Positions 1-8,653 of a stretch of 64,000 nucleotides of DNA are shown here, piece after piece; the stretch's first letter is position 1, and the number at the start of each line of letters is the position of its first letter. The stretch lies in the NCBI RefSeq assembly GCF_016598475.1, contig NZ_JAEMUX010000046.1, forward strand, positions 1-64,000, in the 5' to 3' direction. The DNA is from Streptomyces adelaidensis. Its GTDB lineage: Bacteria; Actinomycetota; Actinomycetes; Streptomycetales; Streptomycetaceae. The position numbers and the translations under genes were made by a program. Under the pieces are notes generated by a model that saw nothing but the letters and a program-made list of their open reading frames with translations, had not been told where the DNA came from and ran no database searches.

Positions 1-229
1 CCGACGGCGTCGCCAGCGTCGCCAGTGCCGCCAGTGCCGCCAGCGTCGCCAGCGTCGCCAGTGCCGCCTGCGCCGACACCGCCGTCCGCATCGCCCTCGG
101 CAGCTCCCTCAGCGGCTCCCCAGACATCTCCTCCGGCGTCGGCCTCGACCACACAGCCGCCGACGTCAGCACCACCGAGAGCACCGCAGACAGCACCACC
201 GTCAGCACCGCAGACAGCACCACCGACAT
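1..229 (-). CDS. Possible membrane-anchored protein, partial at left edge
   Basis: An open frame starts at an ATG (229-227) and runs off the left edge, about 76 codons. Its first 22 residues are strongly hydrophobic (MSVVLSAVLTVVLSAVLSVV and on), like a membrane anchor or signal. They are followed by a charged stretch and then by Ala/Leu repeats encoded by the tandem DNA repeats. Third codon positions are almost all G or C, but the opposite strand in register shares those positions, so strand choice is not secure. There is no clear ribosome binding site. Family not recognised. Confidence 0.3.
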   Translation of the reverse strand, partial: MSVVLSAVLTVVLSAVLSVVLTSAAVWSRPTPEEMSGEPLRELPRAMRTAVSAQAALATLATLAALAALATLATPS

Positions 230-230
230 C
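1..230. repeat. Low-complexity tandem repeats at left edge
   Basis: Bases 1-70 are tandem variants of a 9-12 base unit (GTCGCCAGC / GTGCCGCCA). Bases 160-230 hold a second set of roughly 24-base direct repeats built on AGCACCGCAGACAGCACCACC-like units broken by small changes. They give Ala/Ser/Thr- or Pro-rich reading frames on either strand, so coding assignment here is unreliable. Confidence 0.7.
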
Positions 231-483
231 CCCCACAGCCGCCGCCGCCCGTTCCCGCAGCACCCCCAACCCCGGCGGCACCCCCACCACCCCCCAAGCC
301 ACCCCCCAAGCCCCCGGCCAGGCACGCCGCACGGGCCCCGCCCGCCCGGCCCCGCAGCAAGGGCCGAGCGCCGGCCCGGACCCCAACCGGCGCGGCAGAT
401 AGGCCCCCTCAGCCGGCCCCCTCAGCCGGCCCCCTCAGCCGCCCCCTCAGCCGCTCCCTCATCCGTCCCCGCAGTCGTCCCCC

Positions 484-1170
484 TCACCCCGCCCCCGACC
501 GCGCCACCCTGAACCCCACGTCGTCCACCCGGAACGTCGGATGGCTACGGCGCCGTACCGACGCCCGGCAGCTCCAGTGCTCGTCGAACCAGCCCCCGCC
601 GCGCAGGACCCGGTAGGTGCCGTAGACGTCGGGGTCGTAGAGGTCCCAGCACCACTCCCAGACGTTGCCGAGCATGTCGTGCAGGCCCCAGGGGTTGGGG
701 CGTCTGGTGCCGGACTCGTGGAGGCGGTCGGCGGAGTTGGCGCGGTGCCAGGCGATGTCGTCGAGGGGGCCGTAGCGGGGGCCGGTCGTCCCCGCGCGGC
801 AGGCGTGCTCCCACTCCGCCTCGGTGGGCAGGCGGTAGCCGTCGGCGCCGGGGAGGCGTTCGGCCGTCTCCTCACCGTTCAGTTCGTATACGGGGGTCAG
901 CCCCGCCGACGCCGAGAGCGCGTTGCAGAAGCGGACCGCGTCCCACCATGAAATGTTCACGCTGGGTAACCGGTCGGAGGGCGGCGGCAGGCCCAGTACG
1001 CGGTCGTACGCCTCGCGGGTGACCGTCTGGGCGGCGAGGCGGTACGGAGTGAGGTCCACCACCCACCTGTGGTCGGTCCGTCGGTCGGAAAGGGTCACCG
1101 AACCCCCGGGAACGTTGATCATCCCGGTCGCTGTCGTCATGTCCGCGTCCATCCGAGGGAGCCTAGCCAC
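484..1170 (-). CDS. Formylglycine-generating-enzyme-like (SUMF1 fold) protein
   Basis: Product of 228 aa or slightly fewer with the FGE-sulfatase fold signature: an N-terminal INVPGG, then SWWDAVRFCNAL, GYRLPTEAEWEHACRAG, MLGNVWEWCWD, a VLRGGGW turn and a closing VGFRVA. This fold includes true formylglycine-generating enzymes, EgtB-like and other oxidative enzymes. True FGE uses two cysteines near the C-terminal RGGSW segment. Here only the CRAS cysteine is present and the first is missing, so sulfatase maturation is unlikely and the substrate is unknown. GTG at 1170 is the longest start; an in-frame ATG at 1140 gives the usual short N-terminus and may be the real one. No sulfatase is adjacent. 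Confidence 0.8.
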   Translation of the reverse strand: MARLPRMDADMTTATGMINVPGGSVTLSDRRTDHRWVVDLTPYRLAAQTVTREAYDRVLGLPPPSDRLPSVNISWWDAVRFCNALSASAGLTPVYELNGEETAERLPGADGYRLPTEAEWEHACRAGTTGPRYGPLDDIAWHRANSADRLHESGTRRPNPWGLHDMLGNVWEWCWDLYDPDVYGTYRVLRGGGWFDEHWSCRASVRRRSHPTFRVDDVGFRVARSGAG

Positions 1171-1486
1171 CCCGCTGACCTGGCACGCCGTACACGAGGA
1201 ACCCGGCCACGGGTGGCGTGCGGCACAACTGCCTCAACTGCCCCAACTGGCGGCCGTACGGCGGCCGTTCGCCCTGGGGGGCTCCCGGCGGCAGCCGTCG
1301 ACTCGTGTCACGTGACGGTCGCGCGGCGACACAGAGGGGCCGTTGCTCTACCCTCTTCAGACCGAGACCACACCAGGCTGTTGTCATCTCGTTAAGTGAT
1401 TACTCCTTGACGCTGAGGTGGTCACCGCGTTGGCTTTCAGCCACCTGGGTCGCAGTGCCTGCACCCACGCCCGGAAGGCCCTTGAT
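1171..1486. promoter_or_regulatory. Divergent promoter region upstream of binding-protein gene
   Basis: This 316-base gap lies between the minus-strand FGE-like gene and the plus-strand sugar-binding lipoprotein gene, so it must hold both promoters. I see no convincing small gene. A locally AT-richer patch (about 1380-1410) precedes the lipoprotein gene and is the likely promoter zone. A ribosome binding site GGAAGG at 1473-1478 serves the GTG at 1487. Confidence 0.4.
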
Positions 1487-2641
1487 GTGAACCCCCGTAC
1501 CACCGGCTACACCCCCAGCATCCGTATACGTCGTCACACCGCACTGCGTCGCACCGCCGTCTCCCTCGCCGCCTCCGCCGCGGCGGTCTCCCTCGCCGCC
1601 TGCGGGGTCGTGGACGTCGGGGACAGCGTCGAGGCGAGCCCCACGAAGGGTGACGACATCACGGTGGGTGTGCTGTTCCCCGACAAGGACACCAAGCGGT
1701 ACGAGCAGTTCGACTACCCCAACATCAAGAAGAAGATCGCCGAGCTGACCGACAACAAGGGTGTCACCGAGTACGCCAACGCGGAGAAGGACCAGGAGAC
1801 CCAGAACCGCCAGATGGAGCAGATGGTGGAGGACAAGGTCGACATCATCATCGTCGACGCCGTCGACTCCAAGACCATCGAGCCCGCCGTGCAGACGGCG
1901 CACGACGCGGGCGTCCCCGTCATCGCCTACGACCGGCTGGCCCAGGGCCCGATCGACGGCTATGTCTCCTTCGACAACCAGCTCGTGGGGCAGGTGCAGG
2001 GCCGCTCGCTGGTCGAGGACCTGGGTGACAGCGCCGCCAACAAGATCGTCATGATGAACGGGTCGACCACCGACCCGAACGCCGCCATGTTCAAGGAGGG
2101 CGCCCTCTCCGAGCTCCAGGACAAGGTGACGATCTCCGAGACGTACGACACCAAGGACTGGGACCCGGCCGTCGCCAAGGTCAACATGGAGAAGGCCGTC
2201 GCCAAGCTCGGCATCGACAACATCGACGCCGTCTACGCCGCCAACGACGGCATCGCCGGTGCCGTCATCGACGTGCTGAAGACCGCCGGGGTCGCCAAGG
2301 TGCCGCCGGTCACCGGGCAGGACGCCGACCTGGACGCGGTGCAGCGGATCGTCTCGGGCGACCAGTACATGACGGTGTACAAGTCCTTCCCGCTGCAGGC
2401 GAGCGCCGCCGCCGAGATGGCCGTCGCCAAGGTCCAGGGCCGCTCCATCGAGTTCGACGCCCTCACCACCGACAGCATCGACTCCCCGACCACCAAGAAC
2501 ATCCCCGCCCAGTTGGTGCCCCCGATCGCGCTGACCAGGAAGAACATCGAGGACACGGTCATCCAGGACGGCATCTACACCGTCAAGCAGATCTGCACGA
2601 GCGACTTCAAGGCGGACTGCGACGCGATCGACCTGAACTAG
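1487..2641 (+). CDS. Xylose-type sugar ABC transporter substrate-binding lipoprotein
   Basis: Product of 384 aa. The N-terminus has a twin-arginine-rich region, a hydrophobic stretch and a lipobox ending LAAC, so the mature protein is a lipid-anchored extracytoplasmic receptor. The body is a periplasmic-binding-protein-1 fold of the XylF/RbsB type: TVGVLFPDKDTKRYEQFD, VDIIIVDAVDSKTI, VPVIAYDRLA, IVMMNGSTTDPNA, VYAANDGIAGAVI and VTGQDADLDAVQRI. These are typical of D-xylose-binding proteins. The start is GTG 1487, with GGAAGG eight bases upstream. No ATPase or permease gene lies next to it, so it must work with a transporter encoded elsewhere or the operon has been dispersed. Confidence 0.85.
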   Translation: MNPRTTGYTPSIRIRRHTALRRTAVSLAASAAAVSLAACGVVDVGDSVEASPTKGDDITVGVLFPDKDTKRYEQFDYPNIKKKIAELTDNKGVTEYANAEKDQETQNRQMEQMVEDKVDIIIVDAVDSKTIEPAVQTAHDAGVPVIAYDRLAQGPIDGYVSFDNQLVGQVQGRSLVEDLGDSAANKIVMMNGSTTDPNAAMFKEGALSELQDKVTISETYDTKDWDPAVAKVNMEKAVAKLGIDNIDAVYAANDGIAGAVIDVLKTAGVAKVPPVTGQDADLDAVQRIVSGDQYMTVYKSFPLQASAAAEMAVAKVQGRSIEFDALTTDSIDSPTTKNIPAQLVPPIALTRKNIEDTVIQDGIYTVKQICTSDFKADCDAIDLN

Positions 2642-2662
2642 CGGGTCCGGCGGGACCGGTCC

Positions 2663-2681
2663 GGGCCGGCTCGGCCGGCCC
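2663..2681. terminator. Bidirectional hairpin between convergent genes
   Basis: GGGCCGGC at 2663-2670 pairs perfectly with GCCGGCCC at 2674-2681 across a 3-base loop. It sits between the ends of the convergent lipoprotein and transglutaminase genes, as expected for a shared terminator. Confidence 0.6.
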
Positions 2682-2696
2682 CCGGCTTCGGCCCCC

Positions 2697-3584
2697 TCAC
2701 GCCACCCGCGTGAACTCGATCGTCACCTCCGGCGGCCCCCCGGCCACCCCCCGGTAGATGCCCTTGTGCGGGGTCACGTCGTCGTAGTCGCGGCCGCGGC
2801 CCACGACGACGTGGGACTCGTCGGCGGGGACGCGGTTGGTGGGGTCGTAGCCGGTCCAGTCGCCCGCCCAGTACTCGATCCACGCGTGGCTCTGCCCGGC
2901 GACGGGCCGGTGGAGTTCGGCCTCGCGCTCGGGGTGGAGGTAGCCGGAGACGTAGCGGGTGGGCAGGCCGAGGGCGCGCAGCATGCCGAGGGTGAGGTGG
3001 GCGATGTCCTGGCAGACGCCCGCCCCCTGCTCCCACGCCTCGGTCGCGCTGGTGTGCACGCCGGTGGCGCCCGGCACGTACGCCACATGGTCGGCGACCA
3101 TCGACGACACCGCGACCGCCGTCTCGTGCAGGTCGAGCCCGGCGGCCACCGCCCGCGCCCGCTCGACCAGCTCGGCCGGGACCGCCGTACGGCCGGTCGC
3201 GGTCAGGTACTCCAGGAGGCGGGAGCCGGCGGTCGCCGAGGTGACCTCCGCCCAGGCGGGCGCGTGCGGCAGCGGCTCCGGCGGTGATGTCTCCACCAGG
3301 CTGGACGCGGTGATCGTCAGGTCGGAGTGGGGGTCGATGAGGTCGAAGCCGGTGACCTGGGTGCCCCAGTAGTCCCAGTACGACCAGGTCGGCGTCGAGG
3401 GGTTCACCAGCACGCGGGCGTCCAGCGTGGTCTGGTGGGGGAGGGTCAGCGGGGTCATGCGGACCTCGTTGTGCGAGGAGGCCGCGGGCTGGGCGTAGGC
3501 GACGCGGGTGATGTGCCGGATGCGCAGGCGCCGGGTCGCCCTCGTGGCCGGGGTCGGGGTCGGGGATGTCATGGTGCTGCTCAC
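2697..3584 (-). CDS. Transglutaminase-like cysteine peptidase family protein
   Basis: Product of 295 aa with the transglutaminase core. The N-terminal beta domain begins RLRIRHITRVAYAQPA, as in bacterial transglutaminase N-terminal regions. The catalytic Cys is in EQGAGVCQDIAHL, the His in GQSHAWIEYW and the Asp in WTGYDPTNR, so the triad is intact. Last gene of a three-gene operon with the ATP-grasp and alpha-E genes; its GTG start (3584) overlaps the preceding stop by GTGA, with AGGAAGG just upstream. This trio is a widespread conserved set, thought to act in peptide or amide ligation and processing. The true substrate is not known. Confidence 0.87.
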   Translation of the reverse strand: MSSTMTSPTPTPATRATRRLRIRHITRVAYAQPAASSHNEVRMTPLTLPHQTTLDARVLVNPSTPTWSYWDYWGTQVTGFDLIDPHSDLTITASSLVETSPPEPLPHAPAWAEVTSATAGSRLLEYLTATGRTAVPAELVERARAVAAGLDLHETAVAVSSMVADHVAYVPGATGVHTSATEAWEQGAGVCQDIAHLTLGMLRALGLPTRYVSGYLHPEREAELHRPVAGQSHAWIEYWAGDWTGYDPTNRVPADESHVVVGRGRDYDDVTPHKGIYRGVAGGPPEVTIEFTRVA

Positions 3585-4516
3585 GCGCCTTCCTGGGCCC
3601 ACTCGACGGGGCCCTGGTACGGGAAGAACTTCTCGGCCACCGCCTCCGCCGAGGCCATGCACGCCTGCTGCAGGTCCCGCAGCAGTACGGGCAGTCCGGC
3701 TTCCAGGGCCTCGGAGTCGAGATATTCGAGGTGGGTGCGCAGGGCACCGATCGGGCGGCGGGCCGGGTCCTGGCGGGGGCGGCCGAGCGCGGCCAGGCAC
3801 TCCTCGGCCGTGGTCAGCGCGTGCAGCGCCGAGCGCGGGAAGGCCCGGTCGAGCAGCAGGAACTCGGCCACCTTCGGACTGTCGCCGAAGCCGCCGTGCA
3901 CGCGCGCGTACGCCTCGTCGGCGCCGCTGGCGCTCAGCAGGGTCGGCCAGTCGGGCGCGTGCGCCGCGTCGAGGACGCGCACGGACAGCAGCCGTACGGT
4001 CATGTCCACGCGCTCCAGGCTGCGGCCGAGGACGACGAAACGCCAGCTGTCGTCGCGGCTCATCGTCGAGTCGGCGAGGCCGAAGAAAAGCGCCGCCCGG
4101 CGTCGTACCAGCTCCAGATAGGCGTACGGGCCGCCGGTGCGGCGGGCGGCCGTCCGCTGGTCGGCGAGGGCGTGCCAGGTGGAGTTCAGGCACTCCCACA
4201 TCTCGGAGGAGACGGCCTCGCGGGCGCTGCGGGCGTTGAGGCGGGCCGCCCCGAGCGCGCCCTCGATGGAGCCCGTCGAGCGGGCGTCGAAGGCCAGCTG
4301 GTCCAGCACCTGCTGCATGTCGCAGTGCTGGTCGGGCGCGTCCACGCCGAGGATCGCGTACAGCGAGCGGCAGGCCACGTCCTCGTCGCGCCAGGGGTCT
4401 TCGAGGAGGCGGTGGAGGTAGGCGTCGAGGATGCGGCCGGTGGCGTCGGCCCGCTCCACGTACCGCCCCGTCCAGGTCAGGGCCTCGGCTATCCGGGAGA
4501 GGATCACGTCGTTCAC
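3581..4516 (-). CDS. Alpha-E domain-containing protein
   Basis: Product of 311 aa, almost entirely helical. It opens ILSRIAEALTWTGRYVERAD, the hallmark of the bacterial alpha-E family (the family starts with LSR.AE.LYW.GRY.ERAE). It lies between an ATP-grasp gene and a transglutaminase gene with overlaps on both sides: GTG 4516 overlaps the ATP-grasp stop as GTGA, and its own stop overlaps the transglutaminase start. The family has no proven activity. Gene order conservation suggests that it works with the circularly permuted ATP-grasp protein in making or modifying an amide or ester bond. Confidence 0.87.
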   Translation of the reverse strand: MNDVILSRIAEALTWTGRYVERADATGRILDAYLHRLLEDPWRDEDVACRSLYAILGVDAPDQHCDMQQVLDQLAFDARSTGSIEGALGAARLNARSAREAVSSEMWECLNSTWHALADQRTAARRTGGPYAYLELVRRRAALFFGLADSTMSRDDSWRFVVLGRSLERVDMTVRLLSVRVLDAAHAPDWPTLLSASGADEAYARVHGGFGDSPKVAEFLLLDRAFPRSALHALTTAEECLAALGRPRQDPARRPIGALRTHLEYLDSEALEAGLPVLLRDLQQACMASAEAVAEKFFPYQGPVEWAQEGA

Positions 4517-6057
4517 TGTTGTTGCGCCCCTTCCTGTACGACGGTGCCGGCGCCGTCGGGCCCGAGCTGGCGCGGCGCCTTCTCCAGCAAGGGGCCGCCG
4601 ACCTCCTCGGACGGCTGCTCGGCGGGTCCCTCGGCGAGCACCCAGGTGTCCTTGGAGCCGCCGCCCTGGCTGGAGTTGACGATGAGGTTGCCCTCCTGGA
4701 GGGCGACCCGGGTCAGTCCGCCGGGCAGGACCCACACCTCGTCGCCGTCGTTCACGGCGAAGGGCCGCAGGTCGATGTGGCGCGGGGCCATGCGTTCGCC
4801 CGCGAGGGTGGGGGAGGTGGACAGGGCGACCGGCCGCTGCGCGATCCAGCCGCGCGGGTCGGCGGCCACGGCCTGCCGGGTGCGCTCCAGTGTCTCCCGG
4901 TCGGCCTTCGGCCCGATGACGATGCCCTGCCCGCCGGCCCCGTCGACCGGTTTGATCACCAGCTGGTCGATCTGGTCGAGCACGGCCTCCAACTGTCCGG
5001 GCTCGTCCGGCCGGAAGGACTCGACGTTCGGCAGAATCGGTTCCTCGGAGAGGTAGTAGCGGATGAGATCCGGGACGTACGTGTAGAGGAGCTTGTCGTC
5101 CGCGATGCCGTTGCCCACGGCGTTCGCCAGCGTGACGTTGCCGGCCATGGCGGCGCCCATGATGCCCGGGCAGCCGATCACCGAGTCGGGCCGGAAGTGG
5201 AGCGGATCGAGGAAGTCGTCGTCGAGCCGCCGGTATACGACATGGACCGGCATCTCCCCGCGTGTGGTCCGCATCCACACCCGGTTGCCCCGGCAGACCA
5301 GGTCGTGGCCCTCGACCAGCTGGACGCCCATCAGACGGGCCAGCAGGGCGTGTTCGAAGTAGGCGGCGTTGCTGGGGCCCGGGGTGAGGACGACGACGCG
5401 CGGGTCACCGATGGAGCCGGGCGCGGCGGCCCTGAGCGCGGCCAGCAGCTTCTGCGCGTAGCCGTCGACGGGCACGACGTGCTGCTCCGCGAAGAGCGAC
5501 GGGAGCACCCGCGTCATCGCCCGCCGGTTCTCGATGACGTACGAGACCCCGGACGGCACCCGGACGTTGTCCTCCAGCACCCGGAAGTCGCCCGCCTCGT
5601 CCCGGACCAGATCGATGCCGGCGACATGGATACGGACCCCGCCGGGAGGCTCCACCCCGTGCGCGGCCCGGTGGAAGTGCGGGGAGTTGAGCAGCAGCCG
5701 CCACGGCACGACCCCGTCCTCGAACGCCCGGCACGGCCCGTAGGCGTCGGCGAGGTACGCCTCCAGCGCCCGTACGCGCTGGGCGACCCCGCGCTGGATG
5801 AGGTCCCACTCCAGCGCGTCCAGAATCCGTGGCACCAGGTCCAGCGGCCATGGTCTCTCCTCGCCCGCGAACGCGTACGTCACGCCCCGGTCGGTGAAGG
5901 CCCGCGCCATCTGGTCCGCCCTGAACCGCAGTTCGGCGGGCTCGATGGGCTGGAGAGCCGCCAGGACCGGCTCATAGGCGGCCCTGACCTCCCCCGGCCG
6001 CTCAAACATCTCGTCCCACGCGTCGGCCAACGCGTACGCGTCAAATATGTCCGCCAT
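4513..6057 (-). CDS. Circularly permuted ATP-grasp type 2 family protein
   Basis: Product of 514 aa. Recognised by MADIFDAYALADAWDEMF at the start, GVRIHVAGIDLVRDEAGDF, VLEDNVRVPSGVSYVIENR, the LVIKPVDGAGGQGI nucleotide-binding loop and VNSSQGGGSKDTWVL near the C-terminus. These are standard features of circularly permuted ATP-grasp ligase-like proteins (DUF404/DUF407 family). It is the first gene of the operon with the alpha-E and transglutaminase genes, coupled by a GTGA overlap. It probably forms an amide or ester bond at the expense of ATP in the cytoplasm. In some bacteria this trio neighbours an Anbu proteasome-like peptidase; none is present here. Confidence 0.87.
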   Translation of the reverse strand: MADIFDAYALADAWDEMFERPGEVRAAYEPVLAALQPIEPAELRFRADQMARAFTDRGVTYAFAGEERPWPLDLVPRILDALEWDLIQRGVAQRVRALEAYLADAYGPCRAFEDGVVPWRLLLNSPHFHRAAHGVEPPGGVRIHVAGIDLVRDEAGDFRVLEDNVRVPSGVSYVIENRRAMTRVLPSLFAEQHVVPVDGYAQKLLAALRAAAPGSIGDPRVVVLTPGPSNAAYFEHALLARLMGVQLVEGHDLVCRGNRVWMRTTRGEMPVHVVYRRLDDDFLDPLHFRPDSVIGCPGIMGAAMAGNVTLANAVGNGIADDKLLYTYVPDLIRYYLSEEPILPNVESFRPDEPGQLEAVLDQIDQLVIKPVDGAGGQGIVIGPKADRETLERTRQAVAADPRGWIAQRPVALSTSPTLAGERMAPRHIDLRPFAVNDGDEVWVLPGGLTRVALQEGNLIVNSSQGGGSKDTWVLAEGPAEQPSEEVGGPLLEKAPRQLGPDGAGTVVQEGAQQQ

Positions 6058-6446
6058 GGCCCGACGGTAAGCGCGACCCGTAACGGCCTGGTCACGACGG
6101 CATTTCCGGCAGCTTGCGGGGACGGCGGCGACCTGGGGAAACGGAGGGTTTGAAGTACGGCCCGGCGGGGGAGCGGAGGGGTCCGCTCAGCGGTTCGGCC
6201 GATCCGCGCACTTCGGCCCTGTACTCCACCCGGTGATCGACCCCGATCAGCTTCACCCACCCTGCACAGGACCCGCGTTCCGCCGCCATCTTCAGCTTGT
6301 TGCAAAGCGAACTGCCTGAGGGGTGAAGGTATCCGATCACAACGGGTCGAACAGGGACGAAGAGATGGTGCGGTCGTGTTGCGGAGCCGGTGCGGGCCGC
6401 GCATAGTTGCGCTGCGAACAGGCTGGAACCGGGGGTGAATTGGGTG
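6058..6446. promoter_or_regulatory. Divergent intergenic region, ATP-grasp operon / LuxR gene
   Basis: A 389-base gap separates the minus-strand ATP-grasp start from the plus-strand regulator start and must carry both promoters. The LuxR gene has GGGGGTGA at 6431-6438 as a plausible ribosome binding site. A small minus-strand frame (6289-6092, about 65 codons, ATG start) has fairly high third-position GC but no good ribosome binding site and no recognised family. I do not call it a gene. Confidence 0.4.
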
Positions 6447-7526
6447 ATGGCCGGGCACGTGACCGAGGAGCATCCGCATGGCGCCGACCGGCTCTGCGCG
6501 GCCGGGGACCGCTTGTACTCCAGAGCCGTACGGCGGGGCCGCGTCCCGCGCGAGGACGCCGACACCGTGCCCTGCCTGGTCGAACTCGCCCTGCTGCACC
6601 CCGACCCCGACGACATGGGCTGGCTGGTGCCCACCTCCCCGCAGGAGGTCATGACCCGGCTGCTGCGCGGCGTCCACGCGGAGGTCAGCGCCAGTCAGGC
6701 CCGGATGGGCGCGGCGGTCGACGCCGTCGAGTGGTACGCGGGCCTCGGCGGCTCCCGGGCCCTGAAGCCGACGGACAGCACGGCGATCCGGGTGCTCGAC
6801 GGGCTGTCCCGCATCCGGGCGGCGATCGACGAGGCCACCGACCGCTGCACCACGGAGGTACTGACCGTCCAGCCCGGCGGCATCCGGCGCGAGGACGAGC
6901 TGCGCGAGGGGCTGCACCGGGCGATGGCGATGTGCCGCCGGGGGGTGCGCATGCGGGACCTGTACACGCATGTGGCCCGCCACGGGCAGGGCCTGCACAA
7001 CTACATGGAGCTGATGGGCGGCGCGACGCAGGCCCGCACCCTGGACGAGGTCGTCGAACGCCTCATCGTCTTCGACCGCACGGTGGCCTTCATCCCCGCC
7101 AACAGCGACCGGACCATGGCCCTGGAGATCCGCCACCCGGCCCTCGTCGACTACCTGGTCACCGTCTTCGAACGGCTCTGGCGCCTCGGCATCCCGCTGG
7201 CCGCGCCCCTCCCGTCGACCGGCATCACCGGCATCACCCATCGGGAGCGTTCCATCGCCGCGATGCTCGCCGAGGGCCATCAGGACGCGGTGGTCGCCGA
7301 ACGGCTCGGCATCAGCGTCCGCACCTGCCGGGCCCACATCGCCCGCCTCTCCGAGCGCCTCGGCGCCGCCAGCCGTACGCAGCTGGGCGTCCGCATAGCC
7401 CAGGCCGGCCTCGACGGCCCACCCCGCCCGTCGACCCCGGACGACCTGGCCGCCCTGTCCTCCCCGGCGCCTACCGCTCCGGCTCCGGCTCCGGTTCGCG
7501 CTCCGGAATCCCCGACCCCCCGATGA
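6447..7526 (+). CDS. LuxR-type helix-turn-helix regulator (paralog 1)
   Basis: Product of about 359 aa. The C-terminus carries a LuxR/GerE helix-turn-helix (HRERSIAAMLAEGHQDAVVA, then RLGISVRTCRAHIARLSERL). The middle holds a phospholipase-D-like or TrmB-like segment (TEVLTVQPGG, RMRDLYTHVARH, TVAFIPANSDRTMALEIRHP) seen in a large Streptomyces regulator group. The N-terminal HPHGADRLCAAGDRLYSRAV matches the neighbouring paralog at 7554-8537. The C-terminus ends in a Pro/Ala tail. ATG 6447 was chosen because GGGGGTGA lies eight bases upstream; GTG 6435 is an alternative. It is convergent with its paralog, 27 bases apart. Ligand and targets unknown. Confidence 0.8.
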   Translation: MAGHVTEEHPHGADRLCAAGDRLYSRAVRRGRVPREDADTVPCLVELALLHPDPDDMGWLVPTSPQEVMTRLLRGVHAEVSASQARMGAAVDAVEWYAGLGGSRALKPTDSTAIRVLDGLSRIRAAIDEATDRCTTEVLTVQPGGIRREDELREGLHRAMAMCRRGVRMRDLYTHVARHGQGLHNYMELMGGATQARTLDEVVERLIVFDRTVAFIPANSDRTMALEIRHPALVDYLVTVFERLWRLGIPLAAPLPSTGITGITHRERSIAAMLAEGHQDAVVAERLGISVRTCRAHIARLSERLGAASRTQLGVRIAQAGLDGPPRPSTPDDLAALSSPAPTAPAPAPVRAPESPTPR

Positions 7527-7553
7527 GACAACCGAGCCGCGCCCGCCTCCGCG

Positions 7554-8537
7554 TCATTCCTCCTGGTTCAGAATCCCCGACTGGGCTATGAGGTAGCCGA
7601 GTTGGGCCCTGCTACCGCTGCCGAGCGACGTCGCCAGCTTGGCTATGTGGGCGCGGCAGGTGCGTACGTTCATGCCGAGGCGACGGGCGATGGCCTCGTC
7701 TACGTGGCCCTCGATGAGGAGCTTGGCGATGGAGTGCTGGATGTCGGTGATGCCGTCGGGGGCGGTTTCGTAGGGGGCGCCGGCGTTCAGCGGGACCGAC
7801 CGGCCCCACATGAACTCGAAGACCTTGACCAGGTAACGGACGAGGCCGGGGTGGCGCAGCTCCAGAGCGACTTGCCGGTCGTCCCGGACGGGGATGAAGG
7901 CGACGGTCTCGTCGCAGATGATCAGCCGCTCGACGAGCTCGTCGATCGTGCGGATCTCCACCTTGCCGTCGCCGATCTGGTCGATGTACGCCAGTCGCTC
8001 CGGGCTGTACCGGGCGGTGTGCTGGTACAGGGTGCGCAGCCGCACCCCGCGTTCGATCAGCGGCCGGTCGCGCTCCAGTCCCTCGATGAGCCGCTGGTCG
8101 GGGCGGCGGCGGCCGCTCGGCTGGACGGTGAGCATCTCGGTCTGGCACTCGGCCGTGGCCAGATCGAGTGCCGTGTTGATGCGGTCCAGGCCTTCCAGGA
8201 CTGTGATCGAGTGGGTGGGCGACGACCCCTGGGCGGTGAGTGCCATGAAGGGTTCGAAGGCATCGGAGAGCTCGACCGACAGCCGTCGGCGCTCGCTGAT
8301 CTCGCGCTCTATGGGGGTGAGCCGCTGAGCCAGGGCGACCAGGGGGGCGACGGGGCGCAGCCAGCCGGTGTCGTCAGGGTCGGGATGAAGGAGCGCGAAC
8401 TCCATCAGGCAGGGCACGGACTCCACGTCCGTGCGAGCTATACGTCCCGTCCGCAGGGCGTTCGCGTAGAGGCGTCCGCCTTCCTCGCACAGCTCGGTCA
8501 CTGGATGGGGATGCGTCGCTTTAGTTCGGTTTGTCAC
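7554..8537 (-). CDS. LuxR-type helix-turn-helix regulator (paralog 2)
   Basis: Product of 327 aa from GTG 8537; upstream in-frame ATG 8567 lacks a ribosome binding site. Same architecture as the gene at 6447-7526: helical N-terminus with CLMEFALLHPDPDDTGWLRP, a middle segment with EMLTVQPSG, RLRTLYQHTARY and ETVAFIPVRDDRQ, and a C-terminal LuxR helix-turn-helix ending RTCRAHIAKLATSLGSGSRA. It is transcribed away from the secreted-peptide/Rieske-like pair at 8654-9208, which is therefore its likely target. In Streptomyces this regulator type often sits beside small peptide genes; the ligand is not known. Confidence 0.8.
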   Translation of the reverse strand: MTNRTKATHPHPVTELCEEGGRLYANALRTGRIARTDVESVPCLMEFALLHPDPDDTGWLRPVAPLVALAQRLTPIEREISERRRLSVELSDAFEPFMALTAQGSSPTHSITVLEGLDRINTALDLATAECQTEMLTVQPSGRRRPDQRLIEGLERDRPLIERGVRLRTLYQHTARYSPERLAYIDQIGDGKVEIRTIDELVERLIICDETVAFIPVRDDRQVALELRHPGLVRYLVKVFEFMWGRSVPLNAGAPYETAPDGITDIQHSIAKLLIEGHVDEAIARRLGMNVRTCRAHIAKLATSLGSGSRAQLGYLIAQSGILNQEE

Positions 8538-8558
8538 CAAATCTCTACCCCCCAGGGT

Positions 8559-8572
8559 CCTGAACATGCAGG
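8559..8572. promoter_or_regulatory. Imperfect palindrome in divergent promoter
   Basis: CCTGAACATGCAGG has CCTG/CAGG arms around an ACATG centre. It lies in the 116-base gap between the LuxR paralog and the secreted-peptide gene, so it is a candidate operator for that regulator. The element is short and chance is possible. Confidence 0.35.
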
Positions 8573-8653
8573 AACATGATGCATCGATTATGTGGCCATG
8601 ACGTGCCCGAATGAGTCATCGTCATACCCGACGGGGGAAGAGGGGACCTTCAA

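Noticed and set aside
25..402. Pro/Ala/Ser-rich plus-strand frame of 125 codons
   Set aside because: Caused by tandem repeats; codon use is poor and no start signal is seen.
2638..4199. Long minus-strand frames in the transglutaminase region
   Set aside because: Either the wrong frame or an upstream extension of the real gene starting at 3584.
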